Shown: in pieces, positions 1 through 11,985 of the stretch | How the letters are laid out: every line of letters begins with the position of its first letter | Position numbering within the stretch: the first letter of the stretch is position 1 | Origin: Megalopta genalis | Lineage: Eukaryota; Arthropoda; Insecta; Hymenoptera; Halictidae | Reading direction: 5' to 3' | DNA length: 64,000 nt | Assembly (NCBI RefSeq): GCF_051020955.1 | Contig: NC_135013.1 | Location: 46,195,087 to 46,259,086 of the forward strand | Program-made: the position numbers and the translations under genes | Notes under the pieces: model-generated | The model's database searches: none | What the model was told of the DNA's origin: nothing | Seen by the model: the letters and a program-made list of their open reading frames with translations, nothing else

Positions 1-224
1 ATTCTGAATAACTTACTGTATAAAGCAAGGCGATGATAATCAAGAATAATTGAAACGAAGTTTTTTATCATATTAAGTTGAATAAATGACACTGATCGGC
101 AATACGAAGTTTTTTCGTTTTCTTGTACTAGTAGTAGTAATACTACTTTTATACGAGAGTGGATAAATTATACCGGTTTTCGTGTGCTGATTGTGACTGT
201 GCAAACTACTGTAGGATATTGAGA

Positions 225-325
225 GAAAAAAAGGGAACCGCACACGGGAATTGAATCCGTGACCTCTCTCTTCATAGCTGATCGATTTCCTCGCATAGCC
301 ACTGAACTCTCCCGATTTTCCCGAT
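225..325 (-). pseudogene. tRNA-like sequence, weak
   Basis: On the minus strand, GGTCACGGATTCAATTCCCG resembles a T-arm/box B, followed by a T run after GGTTCCC. Box A is poor and no acceptor stem forms. Possible SINE fragment. Confidence 0.25.
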
Positions 326-1217
326 TTCCATTCGCACTCTTGTTCTCAAGGTATCCCAAACCCCATACTATCTCTCTTCGTTACCATTAATTTTAAATTT
401 AACTGTAAGAGAGAGAGAGCTATAAAAATTATTCTTATGCAGAACGATTTTATATACTCTCTCAAATACAGTTTCCATAATACTCCAAATATTAATAATA
501 TAGTATAGTAATAACAACATTTTAACTCAAAGCTTCAATTTTGAAAATAGATAAAAAAAATATTCAAAAAAGTTGGTGGGACGAAGATGGCTTATTCTTT
601 CTAAATATTTTTTGTTTATTTATAGCTTATTTTAATGTGGTCTTATTAATTATGTCGGCATTAGCGATCAGGAGTTTTTAAAAATTAACACGGATAATAT
701 ATAATAAATATGTAAATACGTTAATATAAATAAACTTAACAATAGATGAATATATGGTGTACAGTAGAACTTTCGTTGCATAATCTAATTAGGAGACAAA
801 TGTGTTCACATAAGAGAATTTGCACATAACAAAATAACGAGCAGGTAACACTCAATTTGATTTAATACTAGTCACAGAAGGAAATGAAATTATTACAATT
901 GATTTTCTTATAGCTAATTCCACGTATACATAAAATACACATAGAGCAGGGCTTGGAATTAACTGCATGCAACACGGCGATGATGAGGGCTACGCCTACT
1001 GGTTCTCGTTGCAGCGTCTCGCTCCCTCGTGGTCGCCTCTTTCGGCTCGGAACACATCAGGCGCGCGTGCCTGTTGCTTTATGCGAGTGTGTGTAGCATT
1101 TAGATGATCACGGGTGAGTGAGACACGCGACAGGATTTGGGAGCAGAGTAGCCATGAAAAGAGGTTACGCAAGGAGTGGGGACATTCGACGCATGCGCAA
1201 GAGTTCCCCTGATGCGT

Positions 1218-1443
1218 CACGTACCAAGGCGGCCGAGCCAACAAGTAGACGAAGTCCATTTCCGCTTATTGGCTCGGCCGTCATGCGCCGGCTGATCTCG
1301 CCTTTCACATTGGCCTATGTTTTTCGTTAATAATTCGTAAACAAAACCGCGGATTGCATTTGCGCTACGTTAAAAGTTACTTCAAATGACCTCAGGAACC
1401 TCTCATTTCCTGATTTTCAGTAACTTTTTGGACACCCTGTATA
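1218..1443. mobile_element. Family-1 MITE, right part
   Basis: Right arm of a short inverted-repeat element: GTTTTTCGTTAATAA, AACCGCGGATTGCAT, ACTTCAAATGACCTCAGGAA, ending GGACACCCTGTATA. GC-rich middle. In a DGK theta intron. Confidence 0.65.
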
Positions 1444-2848
1444 CCGTATTCAACTAAACGTGTTGTCCGGTTATTGCCTGTCGCAAAAGTGTTAAGGACT
1501 ACATACACGTATATACATATCCCTATACAGGAATTGACGATGGATCAGGTACATAGTAGTTTTTTTGTATTATGTCCAGGAATTCTGACCGTAAACCGAC
1601 CGTAACCCGCGCAACCAGATAGTAGTACTCGATTGTCCTGATAAGACATAACCAACGGTTATTCTATGGTCTGTATAATTATAGACTCCAAGTGACTTTT
1701 ACATTGTTACCGATATTTAAAATAAAAACTTAACAAAACATATTTGTATATTTTTATTTTGTATTATTTCTGTTATAGAAATAAACAAATATGATGTTTT
1801 GTTAAGTTATCTTTTTTTAAATATACAAGGTGTCAAAGGTAAAGGAGGTCACCTACGATGCTGTGAACAGTTATACATATATTCAAAGCAACTTTTACAT
1901 TTTTACTGATATTTAAACTAAACTAAAAAGAATTCTGTAGCGGACGCGCGGAAATTCTAACCTTCTCATGCCGTGAGGCTGGGGGTATCGAATTTCCTTC
2001 TTCTTTTTTTTTAGCAATTCGGAAACTCGTCGACTGTGATGATCGTACATACCTGAGGAGTCGAGTTCTTAAGAAAACGTTGAACGGTTAAACGACACAC
2101 ATTTTTTTACGTTAGGAATTATTATGTTGTTGTTCCTTTACTGCTATTTTCCTTCGTTACTGTTGCTATCGTTTCTCGTTGTTGTTATATCGTTGATTAG
2201 TTTATTCTTATTGTTGTTTTGCAAATAAATATATTATTTATTATATTTTACACGCGCACAATGAGACACTATTTATTATTCACACGCACCTTCATCCCTA
2301 CAATTCTATTTGTATTTTTTATTTCCTAGTATTTCTAATATAGAAATATAGGAATAAGGGACTTTGTTAAATTTTTATTTAAATATCACTAAAAATGTAA
2401 GAGTTACTTCGTGGTTATAATTATTCACATCACTGTAATTTATAAAGACGAATTTTGTGCACCAAGTTTATTACATTTAGGTTTCTTATTTAAAGAAGAT
2501 CAAGACATAATTTGATTGATCTAGAGTAATTTGTGTATACTTCGTGTATTGTAATTGTTACAATAAATGTACGCTTCCATTTTATTGATAATTGCTTAAT
2601 TGATATTATCACTTTATTATTGAAAGTTATCCTTCATATGTTAGAATTCGAGAAATCCACTCTAGCAACGTTTCACAGTAATATTTTACGTATAAAAATA
2701 AAAACATCTACACGTGTATGAGAAGAAAGAAAGCACGCTGACTCGCAATATGCGATAGTTTTTTGTTTTCTGTAGCACCGAATAGTATTTTTTAGCTCCA
2801 CGCTATTAACGATTGTTTCAGTTCATCAATTATGGCGAAATCACATTC

Positions 2849-2849
2849 C

Positions 2850-2885
<36 letters not shown>

Positions 2886-2930
2886 GTAGTAGTAGTAGTA
2901 GTAGTAGTAGTACTACTATTACTATTATTG
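2849..2930. repeat. TTA / TAG trinucleotide microsatellite
   Basis: A run of (TTA)n followed by (GTA)n and short TAC/TAT runs; about 80 bases in the DGK theta intron region. Confidence 0.85.
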
Positions 2931-3284
2931 CTGCAGACAAATATACTTCATAACTATATTTGGAAAATCTTTTTGAATATAATCCTCACTTGATTATTTA
3001 TGTTTGCTGTAATTTTTAACATGTTATTTAATCGTTTTAACCCACTAATCAGAATTATACAAGGCTGAAGACAGCGGCTAAAATACGATTTACAGCAGCT
3101 AAATAATTAAAACAAATAACATGCTTAAAAATTTCAGTTTTAAAATGTTAAAATTAAAAAAAGTTATGTTATTGTATTATGAGTTGACATTCTGGGAATT
3201 CTAGTCAAAGGAGCCGCGTCACACATTTGACCATCTCCGTCGAACCTTAGCATAGACGTAGGAATAACGCATAATAACAAATAA

Positions 3285-3456
3285 TTGCTCTTCAGCTTGT
3301 AAACAAAAATGGATAATTTGGGAAGAGGAGATACGATTATTCAAGTCTCGCGGCTCGTTTTTACATTTGTCGATTGTTAACAATTATAAAAACAAGATGC
3401 AAGGCTTGAATAATCGTATCTTCTCTTTACAAAATTAGGGAGAATTTACTGTAGTA
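3285..3456. mobile_element. Hairpin MITE with TACAGTAAATTCTC end
   Basis: Inverted arms ATGGATAATTTGGGAAGAGG / CTTCTCTTTACAAAATTA, with ACGATTATTCAAG / CTTGAATAATCGT around a short loop. The right end GGGAGAATTTACTGTA is mariner-like. Related copy at 45990-46178; isolated ends at 12800-12822, 40655-40733 and 47955-48003. Confidence 0.6.
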
Positions 3457-4047
3457 CTAACTTACGCTAGAAATGAAATAACCATATCTCCTCTTTCCAA
3501 ATTGTCCATTGTATACAGTGAACATTTATTCCACTTTCTAAATTATATGTAGGAGTGGTGTGGAACACATCCAGGACAATTATTAACCAAGAAGAATAGA
3601 TAGAATTACGTTTACTATATTTTTATTCGCTAAGCTGTATACTATGGATCCATAAACTAATATTGACTGATCCAAAGCTCTGATATGAAAAGCCAAACTT
3701 TTCAGTAAAACCGAACTTTTTAAACAATTATCTTTGAGATTCCTAATATCCATATTTTTAATATCCCTTAATATCCTTAATACCTTAATATCCAGGAGAA
3801 TTTTCTTCCAGTTCATTTAAGCGTTTATAATGTTGTATACAAATACAACATCGTACTTGGGAGAGTCCACAGGATCGTTCTGCATAAGAACAGCTTGCGC
3901 AACTATTATTAGTTTAAATGTTCCTCGTTTGAAAATGTTTGTTGATCAGTGTCGTTTAGTAACGTGTATGATTATTATTATCATCATGGTGAAGTAGCTC
4001 AGAATGAAACTCCGAGATATTGAATGTTAATTTTGTATCCCTCGCAG

Positions 4048-4155
4048 GGAGGACACATAAAGATACATTTGCAGTCCGATATTCCTGTACAAGTGGATGG
4101 AGAACCTTGGGTCCAGAGCGCAGGGCATATCGTAGTTTTAAAATCAGCGTTGACG
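4048..4155 (+). CDS. DGKQ: Diacylglycerol kinase theta, penultimate coding exon
   Basis: This 108-nt, 36-codon exon sits between a polypyrimidine-CAG acceptor and a GTAATC donor, phase 0 on both sides. It translates GGHIKIHLQSD followed by PVQVDGEPWVQSAGHIVVLK. The string QVDGEPW is the hallmark near the C-terminus of diacylglycerol kinases, and the following 'GH-x-V' context resembles the theta isoform. The family phosphorylates diacylglycerol to phosphatidic acid, ending DAG signalling. Only the end of the accessory domain lies here; the C1, Ras-associating and catalytic parts must be upstream of the window, since I find no further kinase exon in 1-4047. The exon splices in phase to either 6095 or 8743. 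Family assignment is strong; theta over other isoforms is likely but rests on memory of the family tail. Confidence 0.85.
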
Positions 4156-6094
4156 GTAATCTTGGTACAGACATCCGTAACAACCCCATAATTCCATTGA
4201 AATAGAGAACAGAGTGGGTGTAATGCACCGTAAGAGTAAACTTTCCTATTTTTTTAGCACTGAAGTTCTTTCACCTCTCTCCTTTCTAGCATCTACTTTG
4301 TGTTCTCCAATTAACCCTTTGCACTGCAACTTCCCTGCATAGTATTCGATTTTCATTCGTCACTTGTGTTGGTATTCGAAATCGTTTCAACAACAGTGCT
4401 TTTAGGTACCAGAACACTTTAACACTCGTGCAACCGATTAGGGAGATCTCTCTAATTTTAAAATACATGACCGAGTCCTCTAATCTGGCAATTCTGCTCC
4501 TGGATGTATGCTTTATATATAAATCGAGTCATGCAAAACCTTACGTTGTTGAGAAGAAATCTTTCGAATTTATGAGAATCTGTGTGGCACTTGATTTCAC
4601 CTGGAACTTCATGAGAAGTTTCATCTGTTATAATTATTTTCTTCGAGGAGAGGCTCTGGTCTAAAGGACTAGGAAGTTTTTATTGTAAAAAATTGTTTCT
4701 TCTTTTAACAAAACAACCTTGAATTTGGACGTTTAGGCATCTTTATTTTAAATTTCAATCAGAAAAGCGAACAGATTTTCAAACTGCAATAAATTTACAA
4801 ACCATTTTAAAATTGTAAAAAAAGTGATAAAAGAAAAGCTTAAATTGTTGCTAAACTGTTTAAATTTAAGAAATCAAAAAAAGGATACAAGAAATATGTA
4901 CAGGTGAGCTTGACAAAATTTCGATATCTGTGCCATTCAAAAAGATTTAGATAATATTTTTTAATGAAATGTTGCGAGGAGGTTATCTCTTAGTAATAAT
5001 CTTTCAGTAGCAATATATTTTTTCGAGACAATTGCTGTGAATAAAAGGAGAAGCCGCCAACACATTTTTAAATGTAACGAGTAAGGGGTCACTAACGTTT
5101 TGTTATCGTAATATCTCTCATTGTTTCCTTTATTGTGCATATTAAACAATTTCGACTCGGTTTACAAACATTTAGACTTCCGTGAACGATGTTATCTTTG
5201 TTTAGATTTTCGAAAACGATGAACACACGTTTCACTATTTGCTAATCTTCCTGGTAAATGATATATTTAAGAAGATTAATTTCTCTCTCGATGTGAATGT
5301 TGACACGTTATTAACCTCGGGCGAGTGCCATCATCATTTTAACTACTTAATAAAAATAACATTCATTATTATTTTTAGTTCTTTCTTGCTATCTTTCAGT
5401 TTCCTTGTAAAATTTCTCATCGAACAATTTATTCGCTATAATTCGTCGATCACTGCGGCAATAAAAACTCGATATACCCGTTTAAAAAGAATGTTGAACA
5501 CCTCCCTTCTCCTCGCAGCAGTTGCCCCAAGAAAATTTGTTGTATACTATAAAATTAATTTTGCAAACTTTCGTTGACAAACGCCACATCAGGTCGATGT
5601 TTTCAATATATGCATTGTAAAATTGCAATTAGTAACATTTTACTTCGCCCACCGTTTATAGAAATCTGTTCGGTAACAATGCCGAGTTTACTATCTTGCA
5701 GCCTAATTTATGTACGTGGAAACGTGTCACGCATCGCTAAACACTCTGTACGATTGATGTCAAAAGGACAGACTTCAAGTGCAAAGGGTTAACAGTGATT
5801 TAATGAAATTGATACACCTTCGGACCTTGTTCGTCGATAATTCACTCATGCTGTTCGATTTCATGTAGAATGATGGGGCCATCTACATATTTGTCGCACG
5901 TTCACTCTCTGCCGGAGCATCTGTATGTACCTAGCCGCCTAAATCTGACTTATCATTACGCTGTTTACGCGATGCTCCATATGAAACTGCTATTCCGTAA
6001 ACCCGTAACTGCTGGTGTTCGGCAACGCATGCAGTCCTCCCCTCATCGCACTCTCTGACTAATATGTATCTCCTTGTTCCTTTGTTCGCTCCAG
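4156..6094. other. DGK theta intron before last exon A
   Basis: AT-rich intron. The 112-codon frame at 5239-5577 is hydrophobic low-complexity translation with no supporting splice or family evidence. No repeats recognised. Confidence 0.5.
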
Positions 6095-6205
6095 GCAACC
6101 ATGTTGAAGAAAAATAAGATCAAGCGACGGAATACCGAACCGTCGATTCCACCCGCTAACGGGGAGGAGGGCAAGAGCACGGACGAGTGTACCAACAAAA
6201 CCTAA
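6095..6205 (+). CDS. DGKQ: DGK theta alternative last exon A
   Basis: This terminal coding exon has a TCGCTCCAG acceptor, phase 0, 36 codons and TAA. It begins ATMLKKNKIKRRNTEPS and ends in a hydrophilic acidic tail (GEEGKSTDECTNKT). The start ATMLKK-basic-RRNTE matches exon B at 8743, so the two arose by duplication and should be used in the alternative. RRNTEPS resembles a basophilic-kinase or 14-3-3 type site; that is inference. The DGK theta family has a similar basic 'MLRK' tail after the VDGEPW block. A 3' UTR must follow; an AATAAA at 8272-8277 is one possible end if this exon is polyadenylated before exon B. Confidence 0.8.
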   Translation, partial: ATMLKKNKIKRRNTEPSIPPANGEEGKSTDECTNKT

Positions 6206-8742
6206 CCGCAGCTTGCAACTAGTCGATGATTTAATTCGTGATTCAAGTTTCCGACCAGTGCTCCGCCTAGACTCCCCGACTGTTGTCCTCCCAGATTCTG
6301 CAACAATAGAGGGGAGTTTCGGTGTGGCCACGCCATGCGAAATATAGAACACGTACATGTACTCTTCCTGTATAGTTGAAATTCCAGTCGATGTTCCCGT
6401 CGCATGTAGTCCTCTGTGCCACTCTATTCTTGATGTATTCGAGCTATCGACAAATTACTTGACCAGCTTCGGGTATAACCGTTTCACTCTGCAAAACTGG
6501 CTTTTTCTGTTCTATTCGTCGAGCGAATCGATTTCAGGAGTTTCGAGTCTTTTCGTTTCCTTCGACGCGGACGATCTTCGACATGCGATCATCAGTTACG
6601 TTTCAAATGCTGGCGCATATCGCAACGGCGACTTACTTTTTCAATCATAGGTCGTCTAACGAGGCGAGCCGGTGGTAAATGTAAACAGATCGCTCGCTCG
6701 CGCGATCGATGCTAGCGACTAGTAAAGGAAAAACATTGGCTGTCGAATACCGAGCTCAGGGCCAACTTCTAAGAATTCCTTGTCGAAAGTCGATAACAGT
6801 CTTTTTAAAGTCTTCCGATGCTTCCTACTATTTTCGTAAAAGCATATCCGCAGTCTGTTGATTATGTTTTGTTTTATTGTTATTGGCGGTTTAATGAGAT
6901 CGTTTTATTCGATTTTGAAGGTTTTCATGAGATTTATATTTCAATCTGACCGATAGAAAACTTGCTCACAGGAGCTTGATAGATTTAACATAACGAAGCT
7001 GAAGTTCATCCAGAAATTCGTCGATTGCTCTGAAATTTTAATGCTCAACGCAATTCAAGCTTGTCGTAATGTAGCGTTGTGAAAAATTGCAGAATGAACT
7101 AAATTTTTGGTTAAATCTACACATTTTACGTGTACAAAAATTTTATTTATAAAGAAGAAAATTTTACAAAATTGTACGAAATTTTGTATTATATCTACAT
7201 ATATGTATATATGCATATATGTATATGTTTGTATTATATGTCTAAAAACAAGTTTTGTATATATCGAGAACTAATATTTAATGATCGATAGTGCAAATAT
7301 TTTTCGACCACTACAAGCGTTTATCAAGAATGACAAATAATTTCTTCTTATTCCAGTACACAAAAATACAGGTTTCGTGATTGAAGGTAACAACATTGAG
7401 ATTATATGATATACTTTCAAAGTCATATGGTGAATCTGTTTGTATATAAACCTGTTGTTTTTCACAACACTGTATATGATCTAGTTGTTATGCATATTTT
7501 TTCAAATAGTATTTTTCAGCTTAATTGATTACCACTTGAAGGACATTGTGAACATTGGTTAACTTAATTACGCATTAACCAGCATAAAGCATTAAGAATG
7601 TTCTGTATAAAATAATTAGTAGAACGTCACTTTAAATGTCAATATCATCTCTTCGATGGTGTTTAGATATCAGAATTGGTTATTCATAATTTGATAGAGT
7701 GATAAGCCTTTCGTCTGCAATCCTATTTTCACCGACGTTATCTATTGCATCGTTTAAATTCGTACAATAACTTTGCGATTTTTGAATTTTAAAATAACCC
7801 TAAAAATTGTTGTATATTATTCTCCCATATTTCCAAAGCATTGTCTAATAATTTTGTTTGCTACAAATCTTTTCGTACATAGCACATCTTTACGGAATTT
7901 ATCGTCGTAAAATATAAATTTTACAATTTATAACTAATTTATTACATGAATATTTCGATCTGTGCTTTTTCCATGATAATATAGTTTCGAATTAGAAAAT
8001 AATTATTCTAACAATTAAAAATAGCCTAAATTCTATGTAGTAAGAGTAAAATGTTTTAAATTGCGTATCAATTTATTTTACACGTTACATTAACTGACAG
8101 TGTTAGTATAAACGAATTATTAATTGTATTGGAATTAGAATGGCATTTCTTTGCGATTTATAACTTGGCAACTGTAACAAGAAAATCAATCTTGGTTTTG
8201 GCAAAAATGGTCCAACATGCAGATGGAAGGTTAATATCCTAAGTCATAACTTCTGAATTTTTGTAATATTTAATAAATTGTTTTGGCTTTGTATACTTTT
8301 CAATGGTCGCTGTGCTTGCCGTATCAAAGAATTTTGTAGAATAAAAATGGAAAACAGATGTAAACATTTTGAAATCAAAATTAAATCGCTCTCTGAAAGT
8401 TAATGGTGGTGTTATCAAGATATATGTTATTTCATGCTATTTTTCACGTTATTTCACGCGGAGAGACAAATGAAAAGCTGGACGAGTGAAAATCAGCTTT
8501 TAATCCCATACGCGATTCCGAAGAAAAAATCTATTAAAAAGATATTCCAAGCAATGTCCTGCAAGTGTTGATCAATCCTGTGTTTAATACCTCTTTTCGT
8601 CCACAAATATGTCTTCTTGTTGGTCTGTAAAAATTCTGGCTGTTAAGGAGTTACGAGATATTGTTGTTTATTGGTCTGAATGACATTGACATTTTCTCAA
8701 TTGCTCGTTTATGCGCCCCCCTGTGACCCTGCCCCTTCCTAG
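6206..8742. other. 3' UTR of exon A and/or intron to exon B
   Basis: No gene or transposon recognised. An AT microsatellite-like stretch (ATATGTATATATGC) lies near 7195-7225. A possible AATAAA is at 8272-8277. Confidence 0.45.
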
Positions 8743-8856
8743 GCGACGATGCTGAAGAAGACCAAGGGTAAAATGAAACGGCGTAATACAGAGTCCAGCA
8801 TGCAGCTGGCCCTTCAGGCCGCGCCTTCGAATGAACCGGACTCGGAAGTCTTCTGA
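8743..8856 (+). CDS. DGKQ: DGK theta alternative last exon B
   Basis: This second terminal coding exon has a CCCCTTCCTAG acceptor, phase 0, 37 codons and TGA. It begins ATMLKKTKGKMKRRNTESS, then continues with an Ala/Gln/Pro-rich stretch and ends NEPDSEVF. The first 18 or so residues are homologous to exon A (6095), while the tails differ completely, so the splice choice changes only the extreme C-terminus of the kinase. The hydrophobic C-terminal EVF could be a PDZ-type ligand (inference). The GC content rises sharply from here into the 3' UTR, in contrast to the AT-rich introns upstream. Confidence 0.8.
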   Translation, partial: ATMLKKTKGKMKRRNTESSMQLALQAAPSNEPDSEVF

Positions 8857-9437
8857 GAGAGCGAACGTTCCCCGCGCAGGCGAAACGAAAACGCCGCGCG
8901 GGGAAGAGAAGCGGAAAACCAGCGGCGGCGCCGCGGTAACTCTGTCACACGCAGCAAGCCGGGCCAGTCACGGAAATCCTCCGTCTGAAATCACGGCAAC
9001 GTGGCCGACGCGAACGACGCCGTTAAGTGCTATTCTCCTTTCCGTCCCGCGGAAACACCGGAAAACCAGAGAACTCGACGTATGAAATCTCACCGATGAC
9101 AACACGACACACCCACCCACGCCACCAGAGAATATACAAGAGCTGCTTCAGGAATGCCAGGACAATGAACTATGAACACGACGATTAAAATCAAGTTTCG
9201 AACGAGAAGAAACTATTATACATATACATATACCCGTCGCCACAAGGATGAACACGCTCGAATAAGGCCACATCATTTACGAACTCAGAGTAATACTTTA
9301 AATGTCCTCCTTCAGAGTTGCAGGATGAAAAAACGTAGATCTCATTTTTAAATGTTAATAACCATTATGTAGCATCGTACGTAGCCTTGATCAATATTTT
9401 TTTAGTAAAGACGACGAAGTGTAGAATGACAAAGACA

Positions 9438-9497
<60 letters not shown>

Positions 9498-11985
9498 TTT
9501 GAGAAACGAACAATCGTGATACGACGAGGTATTAACCGCGCACATGTGACATTACCAGGGAAAAGAGCAGTATTGAGCAAACGTTTTTCCTCCTGTTTAT
9601 TCGCTTGACAACAGTACTTTTGCATTTATCATTTCTTTTTCTAGTCTGTTTCACTTGCCATCTACGACCCCTTGTACTAAGACCCGCACTCCTCCTCCTC
9701 CTCCTCCTCCCCGTCACCCCCTTCCCGGCCGTTCCAACGAAATCTTGGATGAACAGGAAGTGAACCGTTGTACATGACGTTTCGTATGGTATTTTACTAA
9801 TCCACCGTAAGTATCGTGGCACGATAAAGATCAGTTGTTATTAATATAATACATAATATTTATGATTAAATATTAATATATTTACAAAAGAGTAATGTAT
9901 TAGTATTACGGTTTTAAGTTGTGATAACTGTTGTGCGTCTGACTGCTGGGCAGTCTGGAATTTCTAACAAAAAAAAAGAACAAATACCAGTGGCAGTCAG
10001 TCATTTCATAGAATACGAGAAAAACGAAAAAAAAAGTATGTAACGAACGAAAACTATTAAAGAAGAGCAAGCAAATGTAATTGCCTTCGGCGAGGGTAAA
10101 TCGACGGCGAAGCGCTTTGTCAACTAGTCTCTCGATGGGACGCGGCAGGACGAAATCTCGGGACGCGAGTTAAACGAATTGATTGTTCTATTCTCGGCGA
10201 AACGAGAGAACCAGAAACGACTTGGCAGTGTTCTTTTTACCGTCCGGCCGATTCTGACGACGTACTTCCGGTCGAAGGGAAACTCGCGGGAGCGAACGGT
10301 AGGCAAACACATTCCACTGTAACGTGGTCGAGAACAAATAGGACATGTACATTTCTAAAGTATGCCAAAAGAACTTACTAACGTGCTATCACTTTCACGC
10401 TGTTTGAGCACACCTCTCGGTGGGGCATCTGGGTTTCCGATCGAGCATCAACGAAAACGCACGTGGACGTTAGGGCGGTGTCGATTATCGTCGTGGCATC
10501 GCGAGCACAGAGAAAAAGCGAGAGTGAGAGAAAGAAAGAGATGGTTGTTCGATCGGTTTAACGGAGAGTGAATAAACGCACTGTCGTGGCTTTTTAGCCG
10601 TGGATCGTGTTCATACCATGGACCCTTCGTTGGCATCATTCGATTAAGAGACAATTCCGGTGCCAAACAGTTGTACATAATACTGTAAATGTGGGAGATT
10701 AAAGAAAAAAAAGTCGCGAGAGAGCAAAAGAGAGAGAGAGAGAGAAAATGTTATTTGAACGGCGAGGAATGAACGAGAGACGGTGTTACATGCCGGATAT
10801 TGAACGATCGTCCCCGACGTATAGCGAAACGATACGCGCGGGCTAGGCGAACGGATGAAAGCGTGTTGTGTTGTGTATACGTGTCGCGCGTATTTCAGTT
10901 GAACGGAGTGAGAAAGAGAGGAATCGATGCCTTCGAACGCGTAGACAAAAATTGTAAGAACGAAGCGAATAAAACGGGATAAGCGGATTAAGCAGGATAT
11001 AAGCGGGAGAATGTGTCAAACTGGAACGGGATATGGTTACGCGTCTTCTTTCACTTGATTTTGTGTTCCAGAGAATGCTTGTAGAGTATAAAAGCCACCT
11101 CCCGTGCACCCTCTAGCTAACCTCTCGTAGATGTCTACCGAGTGTCTTTTCACAAAGAACGCGGACTCAGGCGGAAGAACGCGACTCCGTCGGTAAACGA
11201 GATTGGTTCGACGAGAGGCCGCCGGTTTCCGGATAATCGATCTGGCCTCCCCGATTCTAATCACAACCTGCCAATGATGCATGGGCTCAGTTGTTCGTCC
11301 TCGGCATCCGGCGTGCGCGCGAGTACAAATGACGTATCGGCGGCAGATTGGCGAAAACCGTATTTCTTCAGTTTTCGATTTTCTTTCGGGTTTCTCTTTC
11401 TTTCCTCTTCCTTTTCTCTTCCTTTTCTTCCGTTCGATCCGACCGGGAAAGTTACAGCGTACATATTTCGCTGTTGTTACGAACGAAACTAAAAAAAAAA
11501 AAGGGATAGAGAGAGAGAGAGAGAGACACCACACTAAGCTAACGGAACAATTTACGTATAATGAATGTATGTGCTATAAAAGAACAAAAAATATGTCTGA
11601 ACAAAAGCTAGCTGTTACGACTGAATTCGTTTTCCTGTCCTATCGACGACACGCTCTAGCCACTACACACGGACATAACCACAGATGGAACCGCTCGTCG
11701 CGAGTTCGATCTGCTTTCTTTTTCCACGACGTGCTGAATCACGTTCGCATCGTACCTTTGCAGTACACCGTTACGTATTATTTTCTATCGATTTAAACGA
11801 GCGCGCGCACGAGAGAGAAAAAGAAAGAGAGAGAGAGAAAGAGAACACTGTAATATTATGGGACCGGATGTGGACACGTTCTGAAATGAAATTTTGTTTT
11901 CTTCGGGTATCTTAATTTTAATGTCCAGATTATATATACGTATTATAATGACTGTACGAGAATAAATTTGTTGTATTATGTTGAT
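8857..11985 (+). other. Probable 3' UTR of DGK theta
   Basis: This stretch of about 3.1 kb after the exon B stop has no supported gene on either strand. Its base composition is unlike the introns: more GC, long GA-rich runs (9438-9494, 10729-10744, 11508-11526, 11812-11843) and a CTC triplet run near 9688-9712. No transposon copies were recognised in it. An AATAAA at 11961-11966 is the best candidate polyadenylation signal. The 100-170 residue open frames here come from low-complexity GA/CT tracts and lack coding character. Confidence 0.5.
9438..9494. repeat. GA microsatellite
   Basis: (GA)n interrupted by one GAGC; within the DGK theta 3' UTR. Confidence 0.9.

Larger units (their letters stand above)
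1..4047. other. DGK theta intron (no exon seen)
   Basis: AT-rich apart from a GC patch near 990-1320 that leads into the family-1 MITE fragment. Contains the tRNA-like fragment, the TTA/GTA microsatellite and a hairpin MITE. No kinase exon could be recognised. Confidence 0.5.

Noticed and set aside
996..1330. Overlapping open frames on both strands in a GC patch
   Set aside because: Overlap a family-1 MITE and its GC-rich flank; no recognisable protein.
5239..5577. 112-codon open frame, plus strand
   Set aside because: Hydrophobic Phe/Leu/Ile-rich translation of AT-rich intron; no family motif, splice support or conservation evidence.
11037..11796. Overlapping 116-171 codon open frames on both strands
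   Set aside because: They run through GA/CT-rich low-complexity sequence, give Arg/Glu- or Ser/Leu-rich translations in several frames at once, and lie in the probable DGK theta 3' UTR.
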